Source of the DNA: an uncultured Colwellia sp.
Lineage (GTDB): Bacteria; Pseudomonadota; Gammaproteobacteria; Enterobacterales; Alteromonadaceae
Assembly: GCA_913062815.1 (NCBI GenBank)
Contig: CAJXWZ010000026.1
Span: 1-64,000, forward strand
DNA: 64,000 nt
Direction: 5' to 3'
The position numbers and the translations under genes were made by a program. This document shows positions 47,723-56,640 of this stretch, one piece after another; the first letter of the stretch is position 1, and the number at the start of each line of letters is the position of its first letter. The notes beneath the pieces are model-generated. The model was not told where the DNA came from. It saw only the letters and a list, made by a program, of their open reading frames with translations, and did no database searches.

Positions 47723-49705
47723 GTGGCTCCGCGTCGAGTAATTATCCGCAATCACAGCGCCGAAGCTAACCTCTTCGCTAGGCGTACCTTCATTGCCTTT
47801 ATGGGCGTAATGGTTTTATTGTTAGTGTTATTTAGTAATGTGTACTCATTACAGGTAGCTTCATTTGAAAAATATCAAACTCGCTCTAATTCAAACCGCA
47901 TTAAATTACTGCCTGTCGCACCTAATCGTGGCTTAATTTACGATCGCAATGGCGTTATTCTTGCTGATAATAAGCCAGTTTATAGTCTTACCGTAATACC
48001 AGAACAAGCTAAAAACCTTACAGAAAGCATCAGCCAAGTTAGTCAATTACTGGATATTAGTAGTGATAGACAAAAGAAGTTTTTTAGCTCAGTAAAACGC
48101 AAACGCCGTTTTAAACAAATTGAATTACACCCCCGACTGAGCGAGCAACAAGTAGCACTATTCTCAGTCAATAAACATAAATTCCCAGGTATTTTTGTTG
48201 ATGCGCGTTTAAAGCGACATTACCCTTTTGGCAAGTTAACCACGCATAACTTAGGTTATGTCGCTAGAATAAATCGCAAAGATGCTAACAAGCTTGAATT
48301 AGCCGGTAAGTCAGAAAACTATGCAGCAACTCACGGTATAGGAAAACTCGGTATTGAAAAATATTACGAAGATATACTGCATGGTAATATTGGACATCAA
48401 GAAGTTGAAATTAACAGTCAAGGGAGAGTGATTCGCACCTTAGACTTCACCCCGCCAACCCCAGGTAAAGACCTAACCTTAACGTTAGACATCGAACTAC
48501 AAATGATAGCCAAACGCGCTCTGTCAGGAAAGCGTGGCGCTGTTGTAGCTATGGATCCTCGTACTGGAGGCGTGTTAGCGATGTACTCTAACCCGAGTTA
48601 TGATGGTAATTTATTTGTGCACGGTATTAGTAGTAAAAACTGGAAAAAAATTCGTAATTCTAAAGACCTCCCGTTAATCAATAGAAGTGTTCAAGGGTAC
48701 CCGCCGGCATCAACAGTTAAACCATTTTTAGCGCTTACAGGCTTAGAAGAAGAATTTATCACCCCTGATACAAAAATTTGGGATCCCGGTTGGTATCAAC
48801 TTGAAGGTTTACCAAATAAATATAGAGATTGGAAAAAATGGGGCCATGGTTGGGTTGATTTAAATAGAGCTATTGAGCAATCATGTAACACCTATTTCTT
48901 CGCCCTAGCCTTTAAACTTGGCATTACTAAAGTGAGTACCATGATGGAGCGCTTTGGCTTTGGCGATTACACCGGCATTGATATTCATGAAGAAAGCAAA
49001 GCGATTATGCCCAGTGTTGCTTGGAAGCGAGCTCGTTATAATCAGCCTTGGTATACTGGCGAAACCTTATCTGTGGGTATTGGGCAAAGTTACTGGACTG
49101 TTACACCTTTACAGCTCACTCAAGCAGTAACGACCTTAGTCAATCACGGTGAGCGCAAAGTCCCACACTTACTAAAAGCAACGAAAGAACGGTCGCAAAA
49201 TGCCGAAGGGCAATATCAGGAAAGCTTAGCGCAAGTTATTTATGAAGAACAAGCCCCTTTGGTATTGAAAAATAAAGAAAACTGGGACCTAGTACTTAAA
49301 GCAATGCACAGAACCGTACAAAGAGCGGATGCAACAGGACATGCTGCGTTTAAAGGCACACGTTATAATGCCGCAGGTAAAACGGGCTCAGCCCAAGTCG
49401 CGCGCATTAAACAAGATGAAAAGTATGATGCTGAAACAACGCAAGAAAACAAACGTGATAACGCTATGTTTATTGCTTTTGCTCCCTTTGAACACCCTGA
49501 AATTGTCGTAGCTGTGGCAATTGAAAATGTTGCTAAAGGTGGAGGTGGCACCAATGCTGGGCCAGTCGCTAGACAAATTATGGACCAATATTTTGGTGCT
49601 CGAATAATCACTTCGAGCATTGATACAGTTTCATCACCGCTTGAAAACATAACTCCGCACCAACATGGCCATGCTCAAACTAACAAAGAGGCAGAGACGG
49701 AATAA
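47723..49705 (+). CDS. mrdA: Peptidoglycan transpeptidase PBP2
   Basis: This 660-residue class B penicillin-binding protein builds the lateral wall of rod cells. It has a cytoplasmic tail, then one membrane helix at about 22-45, then the dimerisation domain with NRGLIYDRNGVILADN. The transpeptidase motifs are S-x-x-K in YPPASTVKPF, S-x-N in EQSCNTYF, and KTGSAQVAR. The start is GTG at 47723, with AAAGG upstream. The stop codon overlaps the mrdB start (TAATG). Confidence 0.97.
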   Translation: MAPRRVIIRNHSAEANLFARRTFIAFMGVMVLLLVLFSNVYSLQVASFEKYQTRSNSNRIKLLPVAPNRGLIYDRNGVILADNKPVYSLTVIPEQAKNLTESISQVSQLLDISSDRQKKFFSSVKRKRRFKQIELHPRLSEQQVALFSVNKHKFPGIFVDARLKRHYPFGKLTTHNLGYVARINRKDANKLELAGKSENYAATHGIGKLGIEKYYEDILHGNIGHQEVEINSQGRVIRTLDFTPPTPGKDLTLTLDIELQMIAKRALSGKRGAVVAMDPRTGGVLAMYSNPSYDGNLFVHGISSKNWKKIRNSKDLPLINRSVQGYPPASTVKPFLALTGLEEEFITPDTKIWDPGWYQLEGLPNKYRDWKKWGHGWVDLNRAIEQSCNTYFFALAFKLGITKVSTMMERFGFGDYTGIDIHEESKAIMPSVAWKRARYNQPWYTGETLSVGIGQSYWTVTPLQLTQAVTTLVNHGERKVPHLLKATKERSQNAEGQYQESLAQVIYEEQAPLVLKNKENWDLVLKAMHRTVQRADATGHAAFKGTRYNAAGKTGSAQVARIKQDEKYDAETTQENKRDNAMFIAFAPFEHPEIVVAVAIENVAKGGGGTNAGPVARQIMDQYFGARIITSSIDTVSSPLENITPHQHGHAQTNKEAETE

Positions 49706-50820
49706 TGCGCAGTACAGGACAAGACCAACAACAAGTACGTAGTATCTGGCAAAAATTACATATAGATATCCCTTTATTGTTAGGCATCATGTCATTGATG
49801 GCACTAGGCTTATTTATTGTCTACAGTGCTGGTGGTCAAAGTATAGATATAGTGTACCGACAAGCTGTTCGCTTAGGAGTTGCCCTAGTTATCATGTTTA
49901 TTATTGCGCAAATTCCGCCGCTTTCTTATCGAAAATGGGCTGTGCCAGTTTTCATCATTGGCATTCTGTTACTTATCGCTGTTTTATTATTTGGCCATGT
50001 TGGTAAAGGAGCGCAACGATGGTTAGATATAGGCTTTATGAAATTTCAGCCTTCTGAAATCATGAAGTTAATTGTTCCTATCATGGTGGCTTGGTATATC
50101 AGCCAAGAAAATTTACCGGTTAAGATATCTACTATTATTATCGCTTTTATATTAGTGTTGATGCCAACATTACTTATTGCCAAGCAACCTGATTTAGGTA
50201 CTTCTTTGCTCATTGCAAGCTCTGGTATATTTGTCATATTTCTTGCTGGTGCTAGTTGGAAGCTAATTGGCATATGTGCAGGGTTAGCGTCAGCTTTCGC
50301 ACCTATATTGTGGATGTTTTTAATGAAAGATTACCAAAGGCAACGGGTAATGACTTTTTTAAACCCTGAACAAGACCCTTTAGGCTCTGGCTATCATATT
50401 ATTCAATCAAAAATAGCTATTGGCTCAGGCGGCCTTGAAGGCAAAGGATATTTGCAAGGAACTCAATCTCAACTAGAGTTTTTGCCTGAACGCCATACAG
50501 ACTTTATTTTTTCGGTATTTAGTGAGGAGTTTGGCCTAATCGGTGTTGCTGTTTTACTGCTGGTATACTTATTTATCGTCATGCGTGGCTTATGGATTGC
50601 CGTAAATGCGCAGCATGCTTTTACCAAACTATTAGCCGGTAGTCTAACATTAACGTTTTTCGTTTATGTTTTTGTCAATATAGGCATGGTGTCAGGTTTA
50701 CTGCCTGTTGTTGGTGTACCACTACCGTTAGTAAGTTATGGTGGAACTTCAATGGTGACATTACTTGCTGGTTTTGGCATGCTTATGGCAATAAGTACCC
50801 ACAGACGTTTCCACGTTTAA
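49705..50820 (+). CDS. mrdB: Peptidoglycan glycosyltransferase RodA
   Basis: This 371-residue SEDS-family polymerase works with PBP2 in elongation. About ten membrane helices are present. Family signatures are GKGAQRWLDIGFMKFQPSEIMK near residue 95-115, AKQPDLGTSL near 155, and LPERHTDFIFSVFSEEFGLIG near 255. The C-terminal LPVVGVPLPLVSYGGTSM carries the last conserved loop. It overlaps mrdA by one base. Confidence 0.97.
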   Translation: MRSTGQDQQQVRSIWQKLHIDIPLLLGIMSLMALGLFIVYSAGGQSIDIVYRQAVRLGVALVIMFIIAQIPPLSYRKWAVPVFIIGILLLIAVLLFGHVGKGAQRWLDIGFMKFQPSEIMKLIVPIMVAWYISQENLPVKISTIIIAFILVLMPTLLIAKQPDLGTSLLIASSGIFVIFLAGASWKLIGICAGLASAFAPILWMFLMKDYQRQRVMTFLNPEQDPLGSGYHIIQSKIAIGSGGLEGKGYLQGTQSQLEFLPERHTDFIFSVFSEEFGLIGVAVLLLVYLFIVMRGLWIAVNAQHAFTKLLAGSLTLTFFVYVFVNIGMVSGLLPVVGVPLPLVSYGGTSMVTLLAGFGMLMAISTHRRFHV

Positions 50821-50963
50821 ATTGCACTTAAATTGATTGTTATTTCAGTTAGCGCTTGTCGAGTGCGAGTAATGACGTTAGTCAAACTAATAATTTCTCT
50901 AACGTTTTTGGGGTGTTTTTTTGAATTTAGTACTATAAATTATGATTAATTACGGACTTAAAA

Positions 50964-51767
50964 ATGAAAAGTAGTAACATTGTATTATTAATCGTTATGT
51001 CATTAATTATAACGGCCTGTAGTACAGGGCGATACCAACAACTCAACGATAGTACTCCCGATAGGCTGCCTAATAAGACAGAATTAAAAGATGCAATTCC
51101 CCGCGCTGAAGCCTATAGCCGAGGTGGAAATAAAAACTATCGCGTTCGCGGTATTGATTATCAAGTTTTACCTGATGCACAAGACTTTGAAGAAACTGGC
51201 ATAGCTTCTTGGTATGGCAATAAGTTTCATGGGCACTTAACTTCAAATGGTGAAATTTATGATATGTACGCCATGAGTGCAGCACATAAAAATTTGCCTC
51301 TGCCGACTTACGTAAAGGTAACTAACCTTACCAACAATAAATCAATCATAGTGCGGGTTAATGATCGAGGGCCTTTTCACCAAAACCGTATTATTGATTT
51401 ATCTTATAGTGCCGCTTATAAACTTGACATGCTAAAAACGGGCACTGCCAAAGTAAAAATTACTGCTATTACTGAGGCTAGTAACAATACAAAAGTTAAA
51501 ATAGTAGCGGCTCAAAAAGAAAAAGTAACTAGCGTAACTAATAGTGTGAAAAATGTTATCCAAGTATTTGCCACTAGTAAGCTTGAGTTGGCACAACTAA
51601 CCGCAGACTCTCTGGCTAAGCAATACTCACAAACGGTGCACTACCCAATGAAAGATGGAATATATCGCATTCAAATAGGACCTATAACCAATGAATCTGC
51701 ACTAAAGCGTTTGCTAAGTGAGCTTAAAGCAAGCCAATACCCCAATGCTTACATTAGACGTTTATAG
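50964..51767 (+). CDS. rlpA: Septal ring lytic transglycosylase-like lipoprotein RlpA
   Basis: This 267-residue outer-membrane lipoprotein has lipobox I-T-A-C with Cys near residue 19. A double-psi beta-barrel domain covers about 75-165 (TGIASWYGNKFHGHLTSNGE, then VRVNDRGPFHQNRIIDLSY) and includes the Asp of VNDRGP. A C-terminal SPOR domain at about 190-267 binds denuded glycan. In Pseudomonas RlpA cleaves such strands; that activity here is inferred. A small inverted repeat (ACGTTAG/CTAACGT, 50875-50905) lies before it. The gene sits between mrdB and dacA without mltB. Confidence 0.93.
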   Translation: MKSSNIVLLIVMSLIITACSTGRYQQLNDSTPDRLPNKTELKDAIPRAEAYSRGGNKNYRVRGIDYQVLPDAQDFEETGIASWYGNKFHGHLTSNGEIYDMYAMSAAHKNLPLPTYVKVTNLTNNKSIIVRVNDRGPFHQNRIIDLSYSAAYKLDMLKTGTAKVKITAITEASNNTKVKIVAAQKEKVTSVTNSVKNVIQVFATSKLELAQLTADSLAKQYSQTVHYPMKDGIYRIQIGPITNESALKRLLSELKASQYPNAYIRRL

Positions 51768-51797
51768 TTGCTCATATCGATTTCTTACTTTAGCATC

Positions 51798-51827
51798 TCC
51801 TTTTGAAAACAAGAGTTTTCAAAAGGA
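51798..51827. repeat. Perfect 13-bp hairpin after rlpA
   Basis: TCCTTTTGAAAAC (51798-51810) and GTTTTCAAAAGGA (51815-51827) pair perfectly around an AAGA loop. It lies 31 bases after the rlpA stop. The downstream sequence is not T-rich, so termination is uncertain; it may protect or attenuate the rlpA-dacA transcript. The rest of 51768-52045 shows only weak inverted repeats. Confidence 0.6.
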
Positions 51828-52045
51828 TGACATAATTGAAATAAGCATCTGTTTTAATTGTTAAATCATTAACTAACTAGTTATCACCTGGAGTAACTTG
51901 CACTATTTCATGAACGAGTGAAATGACCAGTGATATCAATTTTTACAATTATCTCGAATTCCCCCATAGCCAAGCTAAATAGAAGTGATATACTTTCTAA
52001 ATTATTGTCTTCATTAAACTCTTATCCATTTATTATTAATCAATT

Positions 52046-53242
52046 ATGCCTATTAAAATCATTAAACCTGTTAACAAAATCCTCAATTTCTTCAGTGGCA
52101 TTGCACTTAGTTCCGCCTTATTCATAACACCATTAAGTCATGCGATAACTATTATTCCCGATGCTCCTAAAATTAACGCTAAAGGCTTCATATTAGTCGA
52201 CTTTACTACAGGTAAGGTTATTGCTGAAGGTAATGCAGATATGCAACTTGCTCCAGCAAGCTTAACTAAAATGATGACTAGTTACATTATTGGTAAGGAG
52301 CTAGAAAACAAAAACATTTCTAATGATGACAAGGTCATGATCAGCGAAAATGCTTGGGCAAAGAACTTTCCCGAATCATCAAAAATGTTTATCGAAGTTG
52401 GTACTGAAGTACCGGTAAAGTTATTAAATCAAGGGATTATCGTTGCTTCTGGTAATGATGCTTGTGTTGCTATGGCTGAGCATATTGCCGGTAGTGAGAG
52501 TGCCTTTGCCGATTTAATGAATGCCCATGCTGAACAATTAGGTATGTCTAGCTCATTTTTTGAAAACAGCCATGGTTTAGACAGCTCATCTCATATGACA
52601 ACGCCACGCGATATGGCCACTTTAGCAGCGGCAATTATTCGTGAAGTTCCCAACGAATATGCCATTTATAAGCAAAAGTCGTTCACTTTTAACAAGATTA
52701 AACAATACAACCGTAATTCATTATTATGGGACAAAAGTTTAAATGTGGATGGCATGAAAACAGGCCATACTTCAAATGCGGGTTACAGCCTGGTTACTTC
52801 AGCCACTAAAGGTGACATGCGTTTAGTCACTGTGGTCATGGGTACTGATAGTGAACGTGCTCGTAAAGTAGAAAGCAAAAAACTTCTTAATTACGGTTTC
52901 CGCTTCTTTGAAACATTTACCCCATATAAAGCTGGTGCAAAGTTTGCTACAAACCGTATTTGGATGGGTGACAAAGAGCTCGTAGATTTAGGTATCACCC
53001 TTGATACACCGATTACAATTCCGCGTGGACAACGGAAAAATTTAAAAGCTAACTTTGAATTAAATCAACAATTAACTGCGCCAATTGCCAAAGGTACTGT
53101 GGTAGGTAAATTATTCTTACAGCTTGATGGTGAGGATATTGCTCAATATCCGTTAGTGACTTTACAAGAAGTAAATGAAGGTAGTCTCTTCTCAAAAATT
53201 GTCGATTACATCAAACTATTCTTCGCACAATTTTTTGAGTAA
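52046..53242 (+). CDS. dacA: D-alanyl-D-alanine carboxypeptidase PBP5
   Basis: This 398-residue low-molecular-mass penicillin-binding protein trims the terminal D-Ala from peptidoglycan stems. The signal peptide ends near residue 33 (LSHA). Catalytic motifs are SLTK (Ser72, Lys75), SGN (135-137) and KTG (238-240). A beta-rich PBP5 domain follows. The C-terminus (FSKIVDYIKLFFAQFFE) is an amphipathic membrane anchor typical of DacA. The usual followers ybeD-lipB-lipA are absent; a convergent gene comes next. Confidence 0.97.
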   Translation: MPIKIIKPVNKILNFFSGIALSSALFITPLSHAITIIPDAPKINAKGFILVDFTTGKVIAEGNADMQLAPASLTKMMTSYIIGKELENKNISNDDKVMISENAWAKNFPESSKMFIEVGTEVPVKLLNQGIIVASGNDACVAMAEHIAGSESAFADLMNAHAEQLGMSSSFFENSHGLDSSSHMTTPRDMATLAAAIIREVPNEYAIYKQKSFTFNKIKQYNRNSLLWDKSLNVDGMKTGHTSNAGYSLVTSATKGDMRLVTVVMGTDSERARKVESKKLLNYGFRFFETFTPYKAGAKFATNRIWMGDKELVDLGITLDTPITIPRGQRKNLKANFELNQQLTAPIAKGTVVGKLFLQLDGEDIAQYPLVTLQEVNEGSLFSKIVDYIKLFFAQFFE

Positions 53243-53258
53243 ACAGTTTACCTAACAA

Positions 53259-53292
53259 GAGCTACAAATTATTCTTAAATAATCTGTAGCTC
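53259..53292. terminator. Hairpin between convergent dacA and ketosynthase genes
   Basis: GAGCTACA (53259-53266) pairs with TGTAGCTC (53285-53292). After one A/C mismatch the stem continues as ATTATT/AATAAT around a CTTA loop. It lies 17 bases after dacA and nine bases after the opposing gene's stop. No clear T-run, so a bidirectional end structure is the best guess. Confidence 0.5.
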
Positions 53293-53300
53293 ACTCGCCC

Positions 53301-54419
53301 TTAAACGTATTCTAAAATCAAGCAACAAGCTGAATAACCGGCTCCAAAAGAACATAACACCGCTTTATCCCCTGAGTTCAAACCATCATGATGCTTATGT
53401 AAGGCAATAATACAACCCGCTGAGCTCGTGTTTGCATACTCATCTAAAATAATAGGTGCTTCCCCAGTTTCAGGATCACGACCCAGTACCTTTTTAGCAA
53501 TAAAGTTGTTCATATTAATATTTGCTTGGTGTAAATATAGGCGCTTAATATCTGCTTGCGCCAATTGTACCTTATCAATTTGTGATGCTATTAAATTCGA
53601 CACCATAGGTAACACTTCTTTAAACACTTTGCGACCTTGTTGAATAAAATATTTATCAACATCGGTTTCTGTTTCAGGACTACATTGGTTCATATAACCA
53701 ATATTACTGCGAATATTATTTGAAAACTGTGTAATAGGTTGCTCAGCAATTATTTTAAATTGATGCTCACCTGTCGCTGTTGATTCATCCTCAATAATTG
53801 ACGCAGTAGCAACATCACCGAAGATAAAGTGACTATCTCTATCACGATAATTAATTTGAGGGGATAATATTTCAGGGTTTATTACCAGTACTGTTTTAGC
53901 GGTGCCACTACGAATAGCATTGGCAGCATTAATAATGCCAAACGTGGCAGCAGAACATGCTACCAACATATCGAACCCCCAACCTTCACAACCTAATGCT
54001 TGCTGAATTTCAATTGCCATCGCTGGATAAGAGCGCTGTGTATATGCACAAGCAACAATAACAAGGTCAATATCTGCCGCTGTTTTATTCGCAGCAGCCA
54101 TGGCTTGTTTCGCCGCTGCCACACCGATTTCAGCTTGCATAGATAATACGTCATTTGAACGTTCTATATATGTTGGTCGCATGACATCAACATTTAAAAT
54201 ATCGGCTTTAGACATCACATAGCGGCTTTTTATACCCGAGGCTTTTTCAATAAATGCACTGCTTGAATGTGATAAAGCGGCTAGTTCACCATGAGCAATT
54301 GCTTGTTCATTTTCACGATTGAATTTATCAACATAGTCATTAAAGCATGCAACTAACTCATCATTTGAAATACTTTCTGGCGGAGTGAATAAGCCAGTTC
54401 CACTAATTACAACAGACAT
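53301..54419 (-). CDS. Beta-ketoacyl-ACP synthase III family protein (FabH-like)
   Basis: This 372-residue thiolase-fold condensing enzyme is longer than typical FabH (about 317). The catalytic Cys is in MLVACSAATFG, the His in YLHQANINM and the Asn in EYANTSSAG. It probably condenses an acyl-CoA or acyl-ACP with malonyl-ACP. It is not inside a fab operon (no fabD, fabG, acpP), so it may be a second initiator or serve a special lipid. A promoter and a palindromic element lie just upstream. Confidence 0.88.
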   Translation of the reverse strand: MSVVISGTGLFTPPESISNDELVACFNDYVDKFNRENEQAIAHGELAALSHSSSAFIEKASGIKSRYVMSKADILNVDVMRPTYIERSNDVLSMQAEIGVAAAKQAMAAANKTAADIDLVIVACAYTQRSYPAMAIEIQQALGCEGWGFDMLVACSAATFGIINAANAIRSGTAKTVLVINPEILSPQINYRDRDSHFIFGDVATASIIEDESTATGEHQFKIIAEQPITQFSNNIRSNIGYMNQCSPETETDVDKYFIQQGRKVFKEVLPMVSNLIASQIDKVQLAQADIKRLYLHQANINMNNFIAKKVLGRDPETGEAPIILDEYANTSSAGCIIALHKHHDGLNSGDKAVLCSFGAGYSACCLILEYV

Positions 54420-54449
54420 AAAATTTCTCGATTAACCCAATAGGTTAAA

Positions 54450-54470
54450 GTGATCATAAGGTATGACCAC
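54450..54470. promoter_or_regulatory. Palindromic possible operator at the ketosynthase promoter
   Basis: The arms GTGATCATA and TATGACCAC are inverted repeats (8 of 9 pairs) separated by AGG. The element begins two bases after the predicted -10 and covers the expected transcription start, a position suited to repression. A second small inverted repeat (TTAACC/GGTTAA, 54432-54448) lies in the leader. Confidence 0.4.
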
Positions 54471-54471
54471 T

Positions 54472-54500
54472 AGTGTATTTTATTTGGAAAGTTTTGTCGA
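54472..54500 (-). promoter_or_regulatory. Putative promoter of the FabH-like gene
   Basis: On the minus strand TCGACA (54495-54500) and TACACT (54472-54477) are separated by 17 bases, with five and four consensus matches. The start would be near 54465, about 46 bases before the ATG. Confidence 0.45.
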
Positions 54501-54619
54501 TGAATCGGTGAATTAGACTATTTCTAATTACCATAATTTATAAGTACATGAAGGAAATACAGTATGATTTTCAACAAGCCTCAACATAATTCTGAAGCTT
54601 TTATTAAGTAACTAAGTGG

Positions 54620-54976
54620 CTACTCTTCGAAATATGTACCCCAACCATCATAATCTACCTTACATTTTTGTGCTAATTCAAACATTTTTTTAGTTTCATC
54701 TCGAAGCAGTTCAGCATTTAGCATTTGTTCAGTAACTATATCAAACGCAAATACTTTTTCACCACTTTCAAGCTCGGCTTCTTCAGGCTCTTCTATTTCT
54801 AAGCCTAATTTAAATGCCGCTATCGCCGCTTTTTCAAGCAGATCAAAATTTTCACTAGCAAAGTGATGTTCTATAGTGTGATAAACGTCATCATTGGTAC
54901 CATCTGCTAATAATTCACTTACAAGGGCATCAGTATGCTCAAACCAATGCTGCAATTCTTCATCAATCATATTCAT
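54620..54976 (-). CDS. rraB: Ribonuclease E inhibitor RraB
   Basis: This 118-residue acidic protein matches RraB, which in E. coli binds RNase E and changes mRNA decay. Conserved segments are LLADGTNDDVYHTIEHHF, AAIAAFKLGLEI and the closing VDYDGWGTYFEE. Its ATG directly abuts the stop codon of the upstream acyltransferase gene, so the two are likely co-translated. The E. coli homologue (YjgD) has the same size range. Confidence 0.95.
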   Translation of the reverse strand: MNMIDEELQHWFEHTDALVSELLADGTNDDVYHTIEHHFASENFDLLEKAAIAAFKLGLEIEEPEEAELESGEKVFAFDIVTEQMLNAELLRDETKKMFELAQKCKVDYDGWGTYFEE

Positions 54977-55783
54977 TTACCTTTCTTGTGTATTTGCAAG
55001 TTCTGCATCAAGCTGTGCAATTTTTGCTTTCATCAAAGTATGCGTTTTATCGGCCAGTTTACGAGCGCTTGCCGGATTTTCTTCATCGATAATAATAGGA
55101 TCTAAAAATTCAATAATAATCTTGCCGTTATTCCATTGACCTAGCTTTATGGTGCCTTCTTGATTACTGGCGCAAATTGGAACGATAGGCACATTGGCTT
55201 GAATTGCAGTGCGAAATGCTCCGCTTTTAAAAGGCAACAAGCCCCGACCTCTACTGCGAGTACCTTCTGGAAACATCCATACCGACAATTTATTTTTACT
55301 TATTTTACTTGCCGTTGAACTCATTGTTCCCATCGCTTTATTACTGTTATTGCGATCAATTAAAATATTCCCTGTTAGCCAATACATTTGACCAAAAATA
55401 GGAATCCATTTTAGACTTTTTTTCCCAACACTTACTGTACCTGGCTGTACTGCATTAGCCATAGTAAAAACATCATAACTATTTTGATGATTAGCTACAT
55501 AGACAACTGGGCCAATATTTTTTGCTGACTCAGGAATTCTAACTTCAACATCAAAACCGAGTAATTTAGTCACTTTACCTAAATATCGAGCAGTATGATG
55601 AACACTATCTCGATGAAATGGCCTTAAAATGCAGTAAAAACATGAAACAGTGCAAATAAATAGAAAAGCAACAGACATTAAAGTAAATCGGAAAATTGTT
55701 AACAACGGGTACAGTCCAAATGAATTTTTAGATGGCGAGTATAGCAAATTAGCTAAGGTTATTAACACATTTATATTCACCAT
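54977..55783 (-). CDS. plsC: 1-acyl-sn-glycerol-3-phosphate acyltransferase (PlsC family)
   Basis: The protein has 268 residues with one or two N-terminal membrane helices. The acyltransferase motif is NHQNSYD (H-x4-D), and FPEGTRSRGRG is the lysophosphatidate-binding motif. The match to E. coli PlsC begins about 25 residues in, so a later start is possible (a TTG codon there lacks a clear ribosome site). It transfers an acyl chain to lysophosphatidic acid. Paralogous acyltransferases exist, so symbol confidence is moderate. Confidence 0.85.
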   Translation of the reverse strand: MVNINVLITLANLLYSPSKNSFGLYPLLTIFRFTLMSVAFLFICTVSCFYCILRPFHRDSVHHTARYLGKVTKLLGFDVEVRIPESAKNIGPVVYVANHQNSYDVFTMANAVQPGTVSVGKKSLKWIPIFGQMYWLTGNILIDRNNSNKAMGTMSSTASKISKNKLSVWMFPEGTRSRGRGLLPFKSGAFRTAIQANVPIVPICASNQEGTIKLGQWNNGKIIIEFLDPIIIDEENPASARKLADKTHTLMKAKIAQLDAELANTQER

Positions 55784-55989
55784 AATTTAATTTTCATGTA
55801 ATCAATAGTTTAGTTTTTTACCGAGAAAAATATCTATCTTTCTGCAATTTTTCACTATTTTTTGCTACGTTTTGACTATAGTTAGTACTAGGATGATTAA
55901 TAATATATATTAAAAGACATAACAATAATTTTTGAAGTATTTAAATAACAATATAAGTAAGTACAGCACCGGAAGCTTTAGGGGAAAGT

Positions 55990-56589
55990 ATGAGATTTAC
56001 CATCGCATTTAGCATAGCTTTGTTTTTTATCGTGTGTGCCATTAATACGCAAGCTAACGAAACTGATTTCACGCAAATTGAAATAAACAACTCTCAAACA
56101 GATATTGTCATTAATAGCTCTCCGGTTAGCCAGCTAATTTTGTCGCAAGAGGCAATATTCACTCCATTAGATAGTTCGCAATCCATTGCGAGTACATCAA
56201 TGATCAAAGGCGAGTTTTCCACCCGACTACTTTCTTTAGAAGCTGGGGTATTAAGTCCTAAACTTGAAGCAAATTGGAGTAAATTCTATTTTAAAGGAGC
56301 GCTCACCTTGCACCAGCATGCAGATTTCAATGTTTCTTTAATGGCAAATATTGAGCAAATAAATAGTTATAATTATCACAATGAGCAAGCACCTTCATTT
56401 ACAGACTCCCTAAGCATTAGTGAAACTGAGTTAAATTATAGTTATGGTATTATTACTAGTTATACCATTAACTCTGGTTGGCAATTTTCTGGTGGGATAA
56501 TTCATGCAGCGCCAGTGAATGACGCTAACCAAACTACTTGGTATGGTGATGAAAAAATGGCGCTTATTGGTACCACATATTCTTTTTAA
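55990..56589 (+). CDS. Unknown exported protein, possible small outer-membrane beta-barrel
   Basis: I do not recognise this 199-residue protein. It has a signal peptide of about 22 residues (ending NTQA-NE). The rest is rich in Ser, Asn, Thr and aromatic residues with alternating strands (KFYFKGALTLHQHADFNVSLM, split near 110-130; SYGIITSYTINSGWQFSGGII near 150-170). The last residue is Phe (TTYSF), a sign of outer-membrane barrels. No Cys lipobox. It is flanked by plsC (divergent) and a response regulator (convergent), so context gives no function. The start has AGGGGAAAGT upstream. Confidence 0.65.
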   Translation: MRFTIAFSIALFFIVCAINTQANETDFTQIEINNSQTDIVINSSPVSQLILSQEAIFTPLDSSQSIASTSMIKGEFSTRLLSLEAGVLSPKLEANWSKFYFKGALTLHQHADFNVSLMANIEQINSYNYHNEQAPSFTDSLSISETELNYSYGIITSYTINSGWQFSGGIIHAAPVNDANQTTWYGDEKMALIGTTYSF

Positions 56590-56610
56590 CAACCCGAATA
56601 TGGCGCCATT

Positions 56611-56640
56611 AAAAAATAAAGAGTTTAACCGGTTAAACTC
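56611..56640 (-). terminator. Terminator of the response-regulator gene, overlapping its stop codon
   Basis: GAGTTTAACCGGTTAAACTC (56621-56640) is a perfect 20-bp palindrome that contains the last codons and the TAA of the regulator. On the minus strand it is followed by a T-rich run (56620-56611). In RNA the full palindrome leaves little loop, so the inner pairs probably open. Confidence 0.65.
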
